A program made the translations under genes and the position numbers. 64,000 nucleotides of DNA from Bifidobacterium sp. (lineage in GTDB: Bacteria; Actinomycetota; Actinomycetes; Actinomycetales; Bifidobacteriaceae): assembly GCA_022640915.1 (NCBI GenBank), contig JALCCT010000001.1:62001-126000 (forward strand), written 5' to 3'. This document shows positions 55,811 through 64,000 of the stretch, in pieces. Under the pieces are notes generated by a model. It was not told where the DNA came from and did not search any database. It worked only from the letters and a program-made list of their open reading frames with translations. The stretch's first letter is position 1; each line of letters opens with the position of its first letter.

Positions 55811-56464
55811 TTACTCCGGAATAATCAGTTCAGTAACATCCAGGGCTTGAGGCCGCACTGCTGCGCTGAAGGCGTCGCGCACCTGCGCTTCGAAGCGTTC
55901 GGTCTGCTCCTCGGGCACCAGCAGTTCAAGCGTGACATGGTCAGCATATTGAGTTTCGCCGGGCTTCCCTCCCAGCGCCAAGAGGATGCGCTGCAGCGCG
56001 CCAATATGGCGATAGTCCAGCACGACTCGGTAACGCCGGCTACGTCGAATCACGCCGAACCGTGCGGTTGCGATCGCCATTGATGCTGCTGTCGAATAGG
56101 CGCGGATCAGTCCTCCCGCGCCTAGCAGCACGCCACCGAAATACCTAGTCACCGTCACCACGCAATCGGTGAGGCCATTGCCTCGCAACACTTCAAGGAT
56201 GGGCCTGCCTGCGGTGCCCGACGGCTCGCCATCGTCACTCATGCGTTCGGACAACTGGCCGCTGCCGCCGCAAACGCATGCGTAAACCACATGCCGAGCC
56301 TTAGGGTGTTGGCTGCGTACACAATCCACGAAAGCGAGCGCTTCATCGAAAGCCGCTACATGGCAAGCGTCACCGATGAACTGTGATCGGCGCTCAACGA
56401 AGGCATCATGCGCCGGATCGCCCGGCGTGTCGAGAAGGGTTCTGACTATACTCTGCGTCATCAC
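55811..56464 (-). CDS. YigZ/IMPACT family protein
   Basis: 217 residues from ATG 56464, with AAAGG 8 nt upstream. N-terminal IMPACT domain with KARHVVYACVCG, DDGEPSGTAGRPIL and VTRYFGGVLLGAGGLIRAY, then a small C-terminal domain. Eukaryotic IMPACT regulates translation; the bacterial role is not settled. Stop overlaps the next start by one base. Confidence 0.93.
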   Translation of the reverse strand: MMTQSIVRTLLDTPGDPAHDAFVERRSQFIGDACHVAAFDEALAFVDCVRSQHPKARHVVYACVCGGSGQLSERMSDDGEPSGTAGRPILEVLRGNGLTDCVVTVTRYFGGVLLGAGGLIRAYSTAASMAIATARFGVIRRSRRYRVVLDYRHIGALQRILLALGGKPGETQYADHVTLELLVPEEQTERFEAQVRDAFSAAVRPQALDVTELIIPE

Positions 56465-56759
56465 ACGACCTTTCTGTATGCCGACTCAATCCCGTTTCGC
56501 GGGTCAATTTGTTCTTGTTTCGCCCGATTGTGCTGGTTCGCATGATCGCAAGTCACCCAACCGACAGCCCGCATTCAGCGCGACACGCCCAGCGGTGCCA
56601 AACAGTAGCCCACACGCCGAGCACACCCTTCGACACCGATAGAATTGCTATGGAGGCGGATGGACAATGGCGTACCTCCGACTCCGCTACATGCATCTGT
56701 TGTCGCTTTTCAACGGCAGGCCCAGCGTATCAGCTTGCCTTCATGCCGATTTGCGAAGT
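56465..56759. other. Gap between the methyltransferase and yigZ
   Basis: 295 bp with no gene or hairpin I can support. Frames found on the plus strand are overlapping and shadow-like. It likely carries the promoter of the yigZ pair. Confidence 0.4.
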
Positions 56760-57566
56760 TTATGCCACTTTGGTGGCGTACACGCGGAAGCGTCGTGGCG
56801 TGACACGAATTGGGTGCACGTCGGCAAGCTCTCGGAGCCGATCAGATTGCTGCTCAACATCGAAGCCCGGCGCATCCCACGGCACGAGGCCGATATATGC
56901 CACTAGCGCCTGCACATCGCTGAATTCCATCGTCCCACGCCATTCGTCAACCACGTCTACGCGCAAGCCAAAGGACTCAAGCTCAGCTTTGAAATTCGCC
57001 GCGGAGACGTCGGGATACGCATATTGCGCACCAAACCAATCGTGAATCTCCGGATCATCATGGCCATCCACTTGCTGGGTAAAGAAATGCCCGCCAGGAG
57101 CCAGCACCCGCGCAATTTCAGCCGCATTCATGCCCTCGTGGCGATTCATGATGAAATCGGCAACGCCGCTTTCGAACGGCATCGCCATGTGCTGTTCGCT
57201 GTCATAAGCCCGCACATCGACACCGTAAGAAGCAAGTGCCTCGCGGGCGCGGGGAATATTCGCCCCCCATCCCTCGGTCGCGCTGATGACGGGAACGGGA
57301 CAAGTGTAGAGCTGGCTGGCGTCCGTACTGTTTGCAGCATGCAAACGCCTCAGCAACGTTGTCAGCCGTTCGCCGCCGCCAGTTCCCATATCGATTACCC
57401 GCGACGCCGCGCGCATCTGTGCCAAACAGTCAGCGTCGAAGTCCCAGCATGGATCGTCGCAGGACAGCCGCCCGTCCAACGCCGAAAAATCCCAACCCAC
57501 CATGACCGAATCATCATAAACCCGACGCAATTCATCAATGAATTCGTCGCCTAATTCATCACGCAT
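56760..57566 (-). CDS. SAM-dependent methyltransferase (class I)
   Basis: 268 residues from ATG 57566 (MRDELGDEFID), with GGGAGG upstream; the frame runs on to 57641. Rossmann motif I is VIDMGTGGGERL, followed by ISATEGWGANIPRARE and the motif FIMNRHEGMNAAEIARVLAPGG (split here by its surroundings). Acceptor substrate is unknown; similar proteins are in many actinobacteria as hypothetical methyltransferases. Confidence 0.85.
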   Translation of the reverse strand: MRDELGDEFIDELRRVYDDSVMVGWDFSALDGRLSCDDPCWDFDADCLAQMRAASRVIDMGTGGGERLTTLLRRLHAANSTDASQLYTCPVPVISATEGWGANIPRAREALASYGVDVRAYDSEQHMAMPFESGVADFIMNRHEGMNAAEIARVLAPGGHFFTQQVDGHDDPEIHDWFGAQYAYPDVSAANFKAELESFGLRVDVVDEWRGTMEFSDVQALVAYIGLVPWDAPGFDVEQQSDRLRELADVHPIRVTPRRFRVYATKVA

Positions 57567-57619
57567 GCCCGTCCTCCCATTCGGCCCTAGAGTCAAACGC
57601 TCACGCTTGAAAAGGGAGA

Positions 57620-57651
57620 ACGGGAACCGCTGACATGCCAACGATTCCCGT
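57620..57651 (-). terminator. Terminator of tRNA-Ser(GCT)
   Basis: ACGGGAA (57620-57626) pairs with TTCCCGT (57645-57651). On the minus strand the stem is followed by TCTCCCTTTTC. 8 nt past the tRNA 3' end. Confidence 0.65.
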
Positions 57652-57658
57652 CCATTCG

Positions 57659-57746
57659 CGGAGTCGGAGGGATTCGAACCCTCGAGCCGCTTAAAGCGAC
57701 TAACACCTTAGCAGGGTGCCCCTATCGGCCACTCAGGCACGACTCC
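57659..57746 (-). tRNA. tRNA-Ser (anticodon GCT)
   Basis: 88 nt. GGAGTCG acceptor with CGACTCC and discriminator G; anticodon arm CACCC-TGCTAAG-GTGT gives GCT. A long variable arm (AGTCGCTTTAAGCGGCT) confirms serine. Confidence 0.97.
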
Positions 57747-57776
57747 AGCATCGCGACGCGTGCGCGACGCAACAGC

Positions 57777-57782
57777 ATTATA
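57777..57782 (-). promoter_or_regulatory. -10 element of tRNA-Ser(GCT)
   Basis: TATAAT on the minus strand, 30 nt before the tRNA. The -35 is poor, so I mark only this part. Confidence 0.5.
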
Positions 57783-58016
57783 CTGTACCAGCTCTAGCGG
57801 ACTCGAAGCGCCAAATCTACGAATTGCCCCGGTGATCAGTCAAAGTCAGGCGGAAAAACATGGGATCTCGAGCACTGAGCCAATATCCGCGAGAGAACAC
57901 TGAGCCGATAATCTAGGCAACAGCCGAGTGCAGATGAATGTGCGCCGTGCGGTGAAAGCCCGTACCAATACTGACGTCTCCGACGCTGCGCCCCAGGCAT
58001 TGACTACCATAGAACC

Positions 58017-59291
58017 ATGAGCACTGCACCGAGGATTCAAGCCGCCAAGCGCGACTGGGGGCACGACGAGTCCGGCTGCACAGTGCTGCATATCGATATG
58101 GACGCCTTCTACGCATCGCTAGAAATCGCGCGCAATCCTGCATTGCGCGGCAAACCGGTCATCATCGGTACCGGGCCGCGCTCGGTGGTTTCGGCGGCCA
58201 ATTACGAGGCACGCCGCTACGGCATTAATTCAGCGATGGCTTCGGCACACGCCCGCCAACTCTGCCCGGACGGCGTGTTTCTGCCTGTCGATATGCTCTA
58301 TTACCGCGCAATGTCGCACCGGATCGTAAGTGAAGTGTTCAGTGCGGTAACCGACCGTCTCGAACAGGTCTCGGTCGATGAGGCCTACATGGATGTTTCG
58401 ACTGCGCTGATCCGCTGGCGAGCCCCAAGCGCCATCGGCGCGTGGATCCGCGGTCAAGTCGCTGAACGTTTCCATATCACTTGCTCGGTCGGCATCGCGA
58501 CGAATAAACTCGTGGCAAAGATGGCATCGACCAACGCGAAGCCGGACGGCATGCTGCTCATTCCACGCAATCGGCAGGCTGAATTCGTACAGCTGATGCC
58601 CTTGCGTGGCATTCCAGGCATCGGGCCATCGCTCGAGAAACGGCTGAACAACTGGGGCATCAACAACGTAGCTGAGCTTGCCAAGCCGGACGAGTACACG
58701 CTGTCCCAGGCGTGTGGCTCTGCGGTCGCGGCACATACGTTGTTCCTTGCGGCGCGCGGACTCGACACGCGCGCCGTGACGGCCCGGGCGAGCGAAAAAT
58801 CCATCGGTTCGGAGAGCACATTCCCTGACGACACGCGCGATATGCGCCGCGTGCGCTCATTGCTGCGACAATGCTGCGACGAGGTGGCCAGTGCCCTGCG
58901 GCGACGCAGCCTAGCCGCACGCACGGTGACAGTCAAGCTGCGCTATGCCGATCTGAGCTACGCGACCAAGTCGCACACACTGCAACAGCCCATGGACACG
59001 GCGAGCGCCCTGTATCCACAGGCTTGTGCGCTGCTTGCAGCGATAACCGGCCTAGCCGCAGACACGAGTGACGAGATACCGCTCCCTTGCGAGGTGCGAC
59101 TCGCCGGCGTGAGCGCCAGCGGCCTGGAGAATGTTCATACCCTAGCCACGCAGCCATCGCTGTACGACCTACTTGAAGAGACCCAATCGCCTGACGGTGT
59201 GACAAGATCCGCACGATTGCGCGAGGCCGAGCAGGCACTCGACGCCGTGCGGCAACGCTACGGCAAGAAAGCGGCAGCTTTCGGGGCGTGA
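58017..59291 (+). CDS. dinB: DNA polymerase IV
   Basis: Y-family lesion-bypass polymerase. 424 residues. Catalytic acids: Asp27 and Asp29 in HIDMDAFYASLE, Asp/Glu in SVDEAYMDVS. Little-finger domain from about 250. It contacts the beta clamp through a C-terminal motif I cannot place with certainty. No Shine-Dalgarno; TACCAT ends 6 nt before ATG 58017. Confidence 0.94.
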   Translation: MSTAPRIQAAKRDWGHDESGCTVLHIDMDAFYASLEIARNPALRGKPVIIGTGPRSVVSAANYEARRYGINSAMASAHARQLCPDGVFLPVDMLYYRAMSHRIVSEVFSAVTDRLEQVSVDEAYMDVSTALIRWRAPSAIGAWIRGQVAERFHITCSVGIATNKLVAKMASTNAKPDGMLLIPRNRQAEFVQLMPLRGIPGIGPSLEKRLNNWGINNVAELAKPDEYTLSQACGSAVAAHTLFLAARGLDTRAVTARASEKSIGSESTFPDDTRDMRRVRSLLRQCCDEVASALRRRSLAARTVTVKLRYADLSYATKSHTLQQPMDTASALYPQACALLAAITGLAADTSDEIPLPCEVRLAGVSASGLENVHTLATQPSLYDLLEETQSPDGVTRSARLREAEQALDAVRQRYGKKAAAFGA

Positions 59292-59390
59292 TGCCGACAC
59301 GTCAGTGACAACATACCCGCAATCTCATGCATCGACCCGGGGCAATGAATTATCGCCTGTCTTGCATGCCTCGACCGGAGGCGTCAGTTG

Positions 59391-60515
59391 TCAGCGCTGA
59401 GACGTCAACCGTGCAACAGCCATATCAATGGCTTCGTCAGTCGCGGTTGACGAGATGCGCAGGAAGTTCGGTGCACCATAGAACTCGCCCGGGCCAACGA
59501 GAATGCCACGACGCGCTAAGTCTTCCATGTCCTGCCAGCAGCCTCCCGACAAGGCACGCACCCAGATATACAGCGCCCCAGCCGGCATCTTTGCCTCATA
59601 CCCATACGCATTCAAGGCCTTTACCAGCTTGGCGAGCCGCTGCTGATAGCGCCTGCGCTGGGTGAAGACTGAAGTCGTGTCGCGTAGCGCAGCCACCATG
59701 GCGGCCTGAACCGGCCCGGAGATGATCTGGCCTATTTGCCTGCGGTACACGCTCATATCGCCAATGATGCGCCTATCTCCTGCGATGAACGCGGCACGGT
59801 ATCCTGCCATGTTTGACTGCTTGCTCAGCGAATACAACGTCAGAATACCATCGGCGCTTCCGGCGCATACGTTGGCGTTTAACGCGCTCGGCGAGGCGTC
59901 GGAACACCAGCTCATCAATGCGTAGCATTCGTCGCTGAGCACCACAGCCCCAATCTGGCGCGCCGCAACGACGATGCTGGTCAGCTGAGCAGCCGAAACC
60001 ACCTCGCCGGTGGGATTGCACGGCGAATTGACCCATACTGCACGCACTCCGGGAACATTTCTCCATGATTCCACATCAGAGACGTCGTCCACTTTGAGCA
60101 CGCCCGCACCGGCGAACTGCGTGCCGATCTCATACGTGGGGTAGGAAATGCGAGGTTGCACGACGACATCGCCCTCGCCCAGGTGCAACAGCGAAGCCAT
60201 CAGGCTCACCGCTTCCTTGGAGCCGACGGTAGGCACCAAGCTGGCATCGATGGGTCTCAGGTCAATACCGCGGCAATTGAGGAACCAGTCGGCGATGGCG
60301 GTGCGCAATGCGGGCGAACCGACCGTGGACGGATAGCCGTGCGCATTCGGCGCATCAGCAGCGTCGGCAAGCGCCTTTCGCACGCTTTCCGGCACTGGAT
60401 CAACGGGAGAGCCGACCGATAGATCGATCATGCCGCCTTCAACTTGTTTGGCGATGTTCTTGCATTCGTCAAGCCGATCCCAGTCATAGGGGGTCTGGAA
60501 GGAACGAAAACCCAT
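59391..60515 (-). CDS. dapC: N-succinyldiaminopimelate aminotransferase (DapC-type, class I/II)
   Basis: 374 residues from ATG 60515 (MGFRSFQTPYDWDRLDE). PLP enzyme: NSPCNPTGE, VVLSDECYALMSW and the Schiff-base Lys in LYSLSKQSNMAGYR. Its position right after fdxA (8 nt) is the conserved actinobacterial fdxA-dapC pair, whose role is lysine/DAP synthesis. The frame upstream to 60656 overlaps fdxA and is not used. Confidence 0.9.
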   Translation of the reverse strand: MGFRSFQTPYDWDRLDECKNIAKQVEGGMIDLSVGSPVDPVPESVRKALADAADAPNAHGYPSTVGSPALRTAIADWFLNCRGIDLRPIDASLVPTVGSKEAVSLMASLLHLGEGDVVVQPRISYPTYEIGTQFAGAGVLKVDDVSDVESWRNVPGVRAVWVNSPCNPTGEVVSAAQLTSIVVAARQIGAVVLSDECYALMSWCSDASPSALNANVCAGSADGILTLYSLSKQSNMAGYRAAFIAGDRRIIGDMSVYRRQIGQIISGPVQAAMVAALRDTTSVFTQRRRYQQRLAKLVKALNAYGYEAKMPAGALYIWVRALSGGCWQDMEDLARRGILVGPGEFYGAPNFLRISSTATDEAIDMAVARLTSQR

Positions 60516-60523
60516 AGGAGCGA

Positions 60524-60847
60524 TTAGTCCTGACTCTGAGGCGGCAGCGCGGCGACCCGTGCAGGATCCTTGCCCAGTGGCCCCGCAGCAGCCGCGCCGC
60601 CCAAGTCGCCGACCTCGGCGAAGTAGCTGTCCGCCGCATCCTTGTACCAAGCCCATTCCTCGGGAACATCATCCTCGTAGAAGATGGCTTCGACTGGGCA
60701 CACCGGCTCGCATGCACCGCAATCCACGCATTCGTTGGGATTGATGTACAGCGAACGTACCCCCTCGTAAATACAATCGACCGGGCACTCGTCCACACAT
60801 GCCTTGTCTTTGACGTCTACGCAGGGCTGGGCGATTACATAAGCCAT
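60524..60847 (-). CDS. fdxA: 7Fe ferredoxin (FdxA type)
   Basis: 107 residues. Cys pattern CVDVKDKACVDECPVDC for a 3Fe-4S cluster and CVDCGACEPVCPVEA for a 4Fe-4S cluster. Cytoplasmic electron carrier, here probably for pyruvate or other ferredoxin-linked steps. The C-terminal ~40 residues are Ala/Gly-rich. Co-transcribed with dapC. Confidence 0.94.
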   Translation of the reverse strand: MAYVIAQPCVDVKDKACVDECPVDCIYEGVRSLYINPNECVDCGACEPVCPVEAIFYEDDVPEEWAWYKDAADSYFAEVGDLGGAAAAGPLGKDPARVAALPPQSQD

Positions 60848-60921
60848 CAGCGACCTCCTTGCAGCGAATCCGATCGACGATACAACAACTGACTGCCCAG
60901 CGTACCCGCGAGAGCGGACCC

Positions 60922-60943
60922 AAGCGCCTGAAGCTTGGCGCTT
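60922..60943 (-). terminator. Possible terminator after murB
   Basis: AAGCGCC (60922-60928) and GGCGCTT (60937-60943) form a stem with an 8-nt loop containing AAGCTT. It lies 6 nt after the murB stop. No U-tract follows. Confidence 0.45.
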
Positions 60944-60949
60944 TGCGGC

Positions 60950-62179
60950 TCAGGCAGCCAACAAGTCCATGCCAATGACGACCGGCTCAGGCACCAGCCG
61001 TATGCCGTATGCATTCTGTACGCCGTTGCGAACAGTCACAGCCAACGCAGCGATATCAGCGCCGGTCGCACCCCCACGATTGGTCAGGGCCAGCGTATGA
61101 CGGCTTGACAATGAAGCTGGAGCGCCAGGAGCCAGACCATACCCTTTGTGGAACCCCGCGCGGTCGATCAGCCAAGCTGCCGAGGTTTTGACCGCAGGTG
61201 AGCCGTCGGCTGCAATCGCCGGGAAACGCGGCGCGCCAGCAGGCAGCGCAGCAGCCTCGGCAGCCGGCAGAATCGGGTTCATAAAGAAGCTGCCGCAACT
61301 ATGCCTATCCCAATCGGGCCCATCAACGCCGGTTGCTTCTTTCTGTGCGGCGAGCGCCTCACGGATGCTCTCTTCGCGCTTCGTGCCGTGCATACCAGGG
61401 TTGGCATAACGACCGGCGTCTTCCAGCATGCCTTTGGCAGCGCGCACGCAGAGCACCGCCTCCCGGATGGCAGCGGTCTCCAGCCTGCTACCGACTGGCA
61501 TTCCCAGCGCCCGTGCCAATTGCGTGTTGTTCACCACGCCGTGGCTGCAGTGGATGAGCCGGAACGTCACCGATAGGACGACATAACGAGGAGTGGGGAA
61601 GTATCTCGGACCGGGAATTCCGGGAGCGGCGTACATGCTGGTCTTTAGCGCCGATGAGCGGTAGGCAAACCTTAGTTCGGCGGCGGTCAGGCACTGCACG
61701 AGCTTGGTTTCGCGATCCCATACTTCAGCCGATTCCACGCTCGAGGCGACCTCTTGGCCGTACGCGCCAATATTCTGCACCACCGAGGCACCGACTGTGC
61801 CTGGAATGCCAGAAAGCCCCTCAACCCCAGTCAAGCCGAGCCGCACTGAGAAACCAACGAAATCATCCCAGTTGCAGCCTGCCTGCGCGTTGATGTGGAC
61901 CGTGCGTTCACCGTCTTCGGCCGGACTCGCCTCATCGGGAACAGTGATCGACCGGCAGCCGTCGCGCAGCACAACCCCTTCGAAGTCCGAGTCGGCGACG
62001 AGCATATTCGACCCTCCGCCAACCACGCACAGCGGCATTCCGACGCTGTCGGCGTCCTCAACCGCCTCAATGACTTCCGCTCGGCTCGTAGGCTCTATGA
62101 AACGTGATATGCGGCCGCCAACCCCGATGGTGGTCAAGTCAGCGAAAGTTGGCTCATGAAAAGAGGCAAATGTGTTCAC
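60950..62179 (-). CDS. murB: UDP-N-acetylenolpyruvoylglucosamine reductase
   Basis: Second step of UDP-MurNAc synthesis, NADPH and FAD dependent. 409 residues from GTG 62179. FAD motifs: VVGGGSNMLVADSDF and GLSGIPGTVGASVVQNIGAYG; catalytic Ser in SCGSFFMNP. TAGAAT (minus, 62193-62188) ends 8 nt before the GTG, without a Shine-Dalgarno; likely leaderless. Downstream of rpmG as in other actinobacteria. Confidence 0.96.
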   Translation of the reverse strand: MNTFASFHEPTFADLTTIGVGGRISRFIEPTSRAEVIEAVEDADSVGMPLCVVGGGSNMLVADSDFEGVVLRDGCRSITVPDEASPAEDGERTVHINAQAGCNWDDFVGFSVRLGLTGVEGLSGIPGTVGASVVQNIGAYGQEVASSVESAEVWDRETKLVQCLTAAELRFAYRSSALKTSMYAAPGIPGPRYFPTPRYVVLSVTFRLIHCSHGVVNNTQLARALGMPVGSRLETAAIREAVLCVRAAKGMLEDAGRYANPGMHGTKREESIREALAAQKEATGVDGPDWDRHSCGSFFMNPILPAAEAAALPAGAPRFPAIAADGSPAVKTSAAWLIDRAGFHKGYGLAPGAPASLSSRHTLALTNRGGATGADIAALAVTVRNGVQNAYGIRLVPEPVVIGMDLLAA

Positions 62180-62187
62180 GATGAGCC

Positions 62188-62193
62188 ATTCTA
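62188..62193 (-). promoter_or_regulatory. -10 element of murB
   Basis: TAGAAT on the minus strand ends 8 nt before the GTG at 62179. Confidence 0.45.
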
Positions 62194-62223
62194 GCCAACC
62201 AAGCAAACGTCTGGAAACGCGAA

Positions 62224-62247
62224 AAAGCCCGACCGAAGCCGGGCTTT
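62224..62247 (-). terminator. Terminator of the tRNA-rpmG transcript
   Basis: AAAGCCCG (62224-62231) and CGGGCTTT (62240-62247), 8-nt arms, followed on the minus strand by TTTTTC. Confidence 0.8.
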
Positions 62248-62322
62248 AATCAGGCAGTTCGCTGCGTAGGCTCCGCGCCTAGCCTCGAAAAGCAATGTAT
62301 GAAGACAACGAAAGAGCAGGCG

Positions 62323-62493
62323 TCAACGGGTTTCGCGATGCGTGGTCTGCTTGCCACAGCGCGGGCAGAATTTCTTCAGCTCCAGGCGATCCGGCGTGTT
62401 GCGACGGTTCTTCGTCGTGATGTAGTTGCGCTCTTTGCATTCCGTGCACGCCAGTGTGATGCCTGGACGGATATCGGCGCTCTTGCTTGCCAT
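62323..62493 (-). CDS. rpmG: 50S ribosomal protein L33, zinc type
   Basis: 56 residues, [20 protein letters not shown] ... [17 protein letters not shown]. Four Cys (ACTECK and FCPRCG) mark the C+ zinc form. Too short for ordinary ORF cut-offs. 46 nt after tRNA-Met, in the conserved tRNA-Thr / tRNA-Met / rpmG arrangement. Confidence 0.97.
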   Translation of the reverse strand: MASKSADIRPGITLACTECKERNYITTKNRRNTPDRLELKKFCPRCGKQTTHRETR

Positions 62494-62539
62494 TTCGTTC
62501 ACCTCTGTAATCGTTGGTACTGGCTCACGCCAGTCTTTG

Positions 62540-62613
62540 TAGCGAGGAAGAGACTCGAACTCTTGACCTTACGATTATGAGTCGTACGCTCTAGCCAGCT
62601 GAGCTACCCCGCC
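62540..62613 (-). tRNA. tRNA-Met (elongator, anticodon CAT)
   Basis: 74 nt. GGCGGGG acceptor against CCTCGCT (two G-U pairs), discriminator A. Anticodon arm ACGAC-TCATAAT-CGT gives CAT. D-arm TAGCTCAGCTGGCTAGAGC and the GC-free first acceptor pair are elongator features. Confidence 0.95.
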
Positions 62614-62617
62614 AGAG

Positions 62618-62689
<72 letters not shown>

Positions 62690-62690
62690 G

Positions 62691-62772
62691 TGCCGGATAG
62701 TGGATTCGAACCACTGAAGTCGTAGACGGCTGATTTACAGTCAGCTCCCTTTGACCGCTTGGGAAATCCGGC
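62691..62772 (-). tRNA. tRNA-Tyr (anticodon GTA)
   Basis: 82 nt. GCCGGAT acceptor, ATCCGGC and discriminator A. Anticodon arm CTGAC-TGTAAAT-CAG gives GTA, with the long variable arm of bacterial tyrosine tRNA. First of the three tRNAs on the transcript. Confidence 0.97.
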
Positions 62773-62815
62773 ATGCTGCCGCACGCGACTACAACCGCAA
62801 ATTGGCAACTTGGCT

Positions 62816-62844
62816 ATAATGGCACGATTGGCCGACATGTGCAA
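62816..62844 (-). promoter_or_regulatory. Promoter of the tRNA-Tyr/Thr/Met-rpmG transcript
   Basis: Minus strand: TTGCAC (62844-62839), exactly 17 nt, CATTAT (62821-62816). Ends 43 nt before tRNA-Tyr. Good match to the housekeeping sigma consensus. Confidence 0.7.
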
Positions 62845-62924
62845 GTTTAAGACACGCCGTGTCGCTATCAATCCAGACGCTGACACCGGTCGCGGCAGTG
62901 CCTCGACGAGTGTCAGATTGGCCG

Positions 62925-64000
62925 TTAAATCCCTTGCGCCTTCAGCTGCTGGCAGACCTCAATGACCGTGTCATTGGCCTCGGGCTCGCCGATGGTAATA
63001 CGGATGCCTTCGCCACTGAACACGCGCACCGACAGCCCGGCCTCGACGAATGCCTCGGCGGCTTCGTCGGTCGCCTCGCCCAACGATAGCCAGAAGAAGT
63101 TCGCGTACGGCTCGGCACACTCCCAACCTTGGACTCGCAGCGCCGCCACGACCCGATCACGTTCCGCGATGATCGATGTCACGCGCTCTTCGAGTTCTGC
63201 CGAAACATCCAGCGAAGCAAGCGCGGCGCGCTGCGCCACATCGCTCACTGCGAAGGGCACCGACACCTTGCGCATACCCTCGATCACGTCCGCAGCAGCG
63301 ACCGCATAGCCTATGCGCAGACCAGCCAAGCCGTATGCCTTCGAAAACGTATGCGCAACCACGATATTCGGGTATTCACGGAACAAATCCAAGGCCACGC
63401 TGGTGCCCGGAGCTGTGTTGAATTGGAAATACGCCTCGTCGAAGAGCACGAGCACATCTGAGGGCACCGCCTCCATGACCCGTCGTGCGTCGGCGTCGCT
63501 CAAGGATGCCCCGGTGGGGTTGTTGGGGTTGTTGAGGATCACGAGGCGGGTGCGCTCGTTCAACGCGCCAATGATGCCATCGATGTCATGCGAGCCGTCC
63601 GGCAGGTTCGCCACCTGCGCACTGGCCGCGCCGGCGCCGGCCACGATGATCGGGTACGCCTCGAAGCTGCGCCACGGGTAGACGACCTCGTCGCCGGGGC
63701 CCGCGACCAAAGACACCAGCTGTGTGATGACCTCGCTCGAGCCACAGCCCAGCACCACGTTCTCCGGTCTGACGCCGTTTATCGCCGCTAGGCGCTCGAC
63801 CAGTTTCCAGCCACGCATGTCGGGGTATCGGTTGATATGGTCCAGCGAGTATTTCTGTATAGCCTCGAGCACGCTAGGCAAAGGCGCAAAAGGATTCTCG
63901 TTGCTGGATATCTTGAAACTGCGGCGGCCGTGGGCCTGAGGGGCCGGTTTACCCTGCTTGTAGGCGGGAATGCTGTCGATGATGGTGCGATGCTTGTATG
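62925..64000 (-). CDS. hisC: Histidinol-phosphate aminotransferase, N-terminus beyond window
   Basis: Step 7 of histidine synthesis. Reading the frame back past the ATG at 63881 to the window edge gives ...YKQGKPAPQA...RSFKISSNENPFAPLP..., the family's N-terminal SNENPF motif, so the true start lies outside and the gene is partial. Within the window: LGCGSSEVITQL, LNNPNNPTGASL, VLFDEAYFQF, and the Schiff-base Lys in HTFSKAYGLAGLR. At least 358 residues are present. Confidence 0.94.
   Translation of the reverse strand, partial: YKHRTIIDSIPAYKQGKPAPQAHGRRSFKISSNENPFAPLPSVLEAIQKYSLDHINRYPDMRGWKLVERLAAINGVRPENVVLGCGSSEVITQLVSLVAGPGDEVVYPWRSFEAYPIIVAGAGAASAQVANLPDGSHDIDGIIGALNERTRLVILNNPNNPTGASLSDADARRVMEAVPSDVLVLFDEAYFQFNTAPGTSVALDLFREYPNIVVAHTFSKAYGLAGLRIGYAVAAADVIEGMRKVSVPFAVSDVAQRAALASLDVSAELEERVTSIIAERDRVVAALRVQGWECAEPYANFFWLSLGEATDEAAEAFVEAGLSVRVFSGEGIRITIGEPEANDTVIEVCQQLKAQGI

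Noticed and set aside
62880..62916. CTGACAC / GTGTCAG stem as terminator of hisC
   Set aside because: Long internal loop and no U-tract; too weak to call.

Overview
The window is chromosomal DNA from a high-GC actinobacterium, most probably a Bifidobacterium or close relative. The evidence is a bifid-type AdhE, an actinobacterial 29-residue bS22-like ribosomal protein, an S10-spc-alpha ribosomal cluster with no map gene between adk and infA, glgX and malQ glycogen genes, a 7Fe ferredoxin, and the arrangement tRNA-Tyr / tRNA-Thr / tRNA-Met / rpmG / murB. I do not assign a species. No rRNA, CRISPR array, complete insertion sequence or prophage is visible.

Layout. 1-5.6 kb: murA (cut by the window edge), a dihydroorotate-dehydrogenase family protein, an Lrp-type sensor domain, rpiA, tpx, the bS22-like gene and a one-TM surface protein. 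5.8-9.0 kb: radA, an AT-rich gap with a 28-codon ORF behind a near-perfect ribosome binding site, and an MFS exporter. 9.2-15.7 kb: a divergent adenosylhomocysteinase homologue, an SAH/MTA-type deaminase and a DUF985 cupin, overlapping by 4 nt, followed by a three-gene polar amino-acid ABC transporter. 15.8-23.3 kb (minus): nusA - infB - rbfA - truB - ribF. 23.4-28 kb: a lipoprotein, tRNA-Ser(CGA), and a transglutaminase gene next to a fused circularly permuted ATP-grasp/alpha-E gene. 28-44.4 kb (minus): the complete rpsJ to rplQ cluster with truA after it. 44.4-49 kb: a non-coding stretch, a truncated AbiEi-like gene, and adhE with a Rex-like operator. 49-57.6 kb: glgX, rplM-rpsI, malQ, an LRV-repeat protein, a YigZ/IMPACT protein and a methyltransferase. 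57.6-64 kb: tRNA-Ser(GCT), dinB, dapC, fdxA, murB, rpmG, three tRNAs and hisC (cut by the window edge).

Most of the window is housekeeping. The two regions most likely to hold undescribed biochemistry are the SAH-like cluster at 9.2-15.7 kb and the ATP-grasp/alpha-E/transglutaminase pair at 24.7-28.0 kb. In the first, the hydrolase homologue has lost several catalytic residues yet sits beside a deaminase, which suggests salvage of a deaminated or otherwise modified nucleoside-homocysteine compound. The second belongs to a widespread, functionally undefined family predicted to make or modify peptides. At the level of gene expression, several genes here (radA, truA, glgX, malQ, murB, dinB and the gene at 5035-5643) lack a Shine-Dalgarno sequence and carry a -10-like hexamer 6-8 nt before the start codon, the layout expected of leaderless mRNAs.
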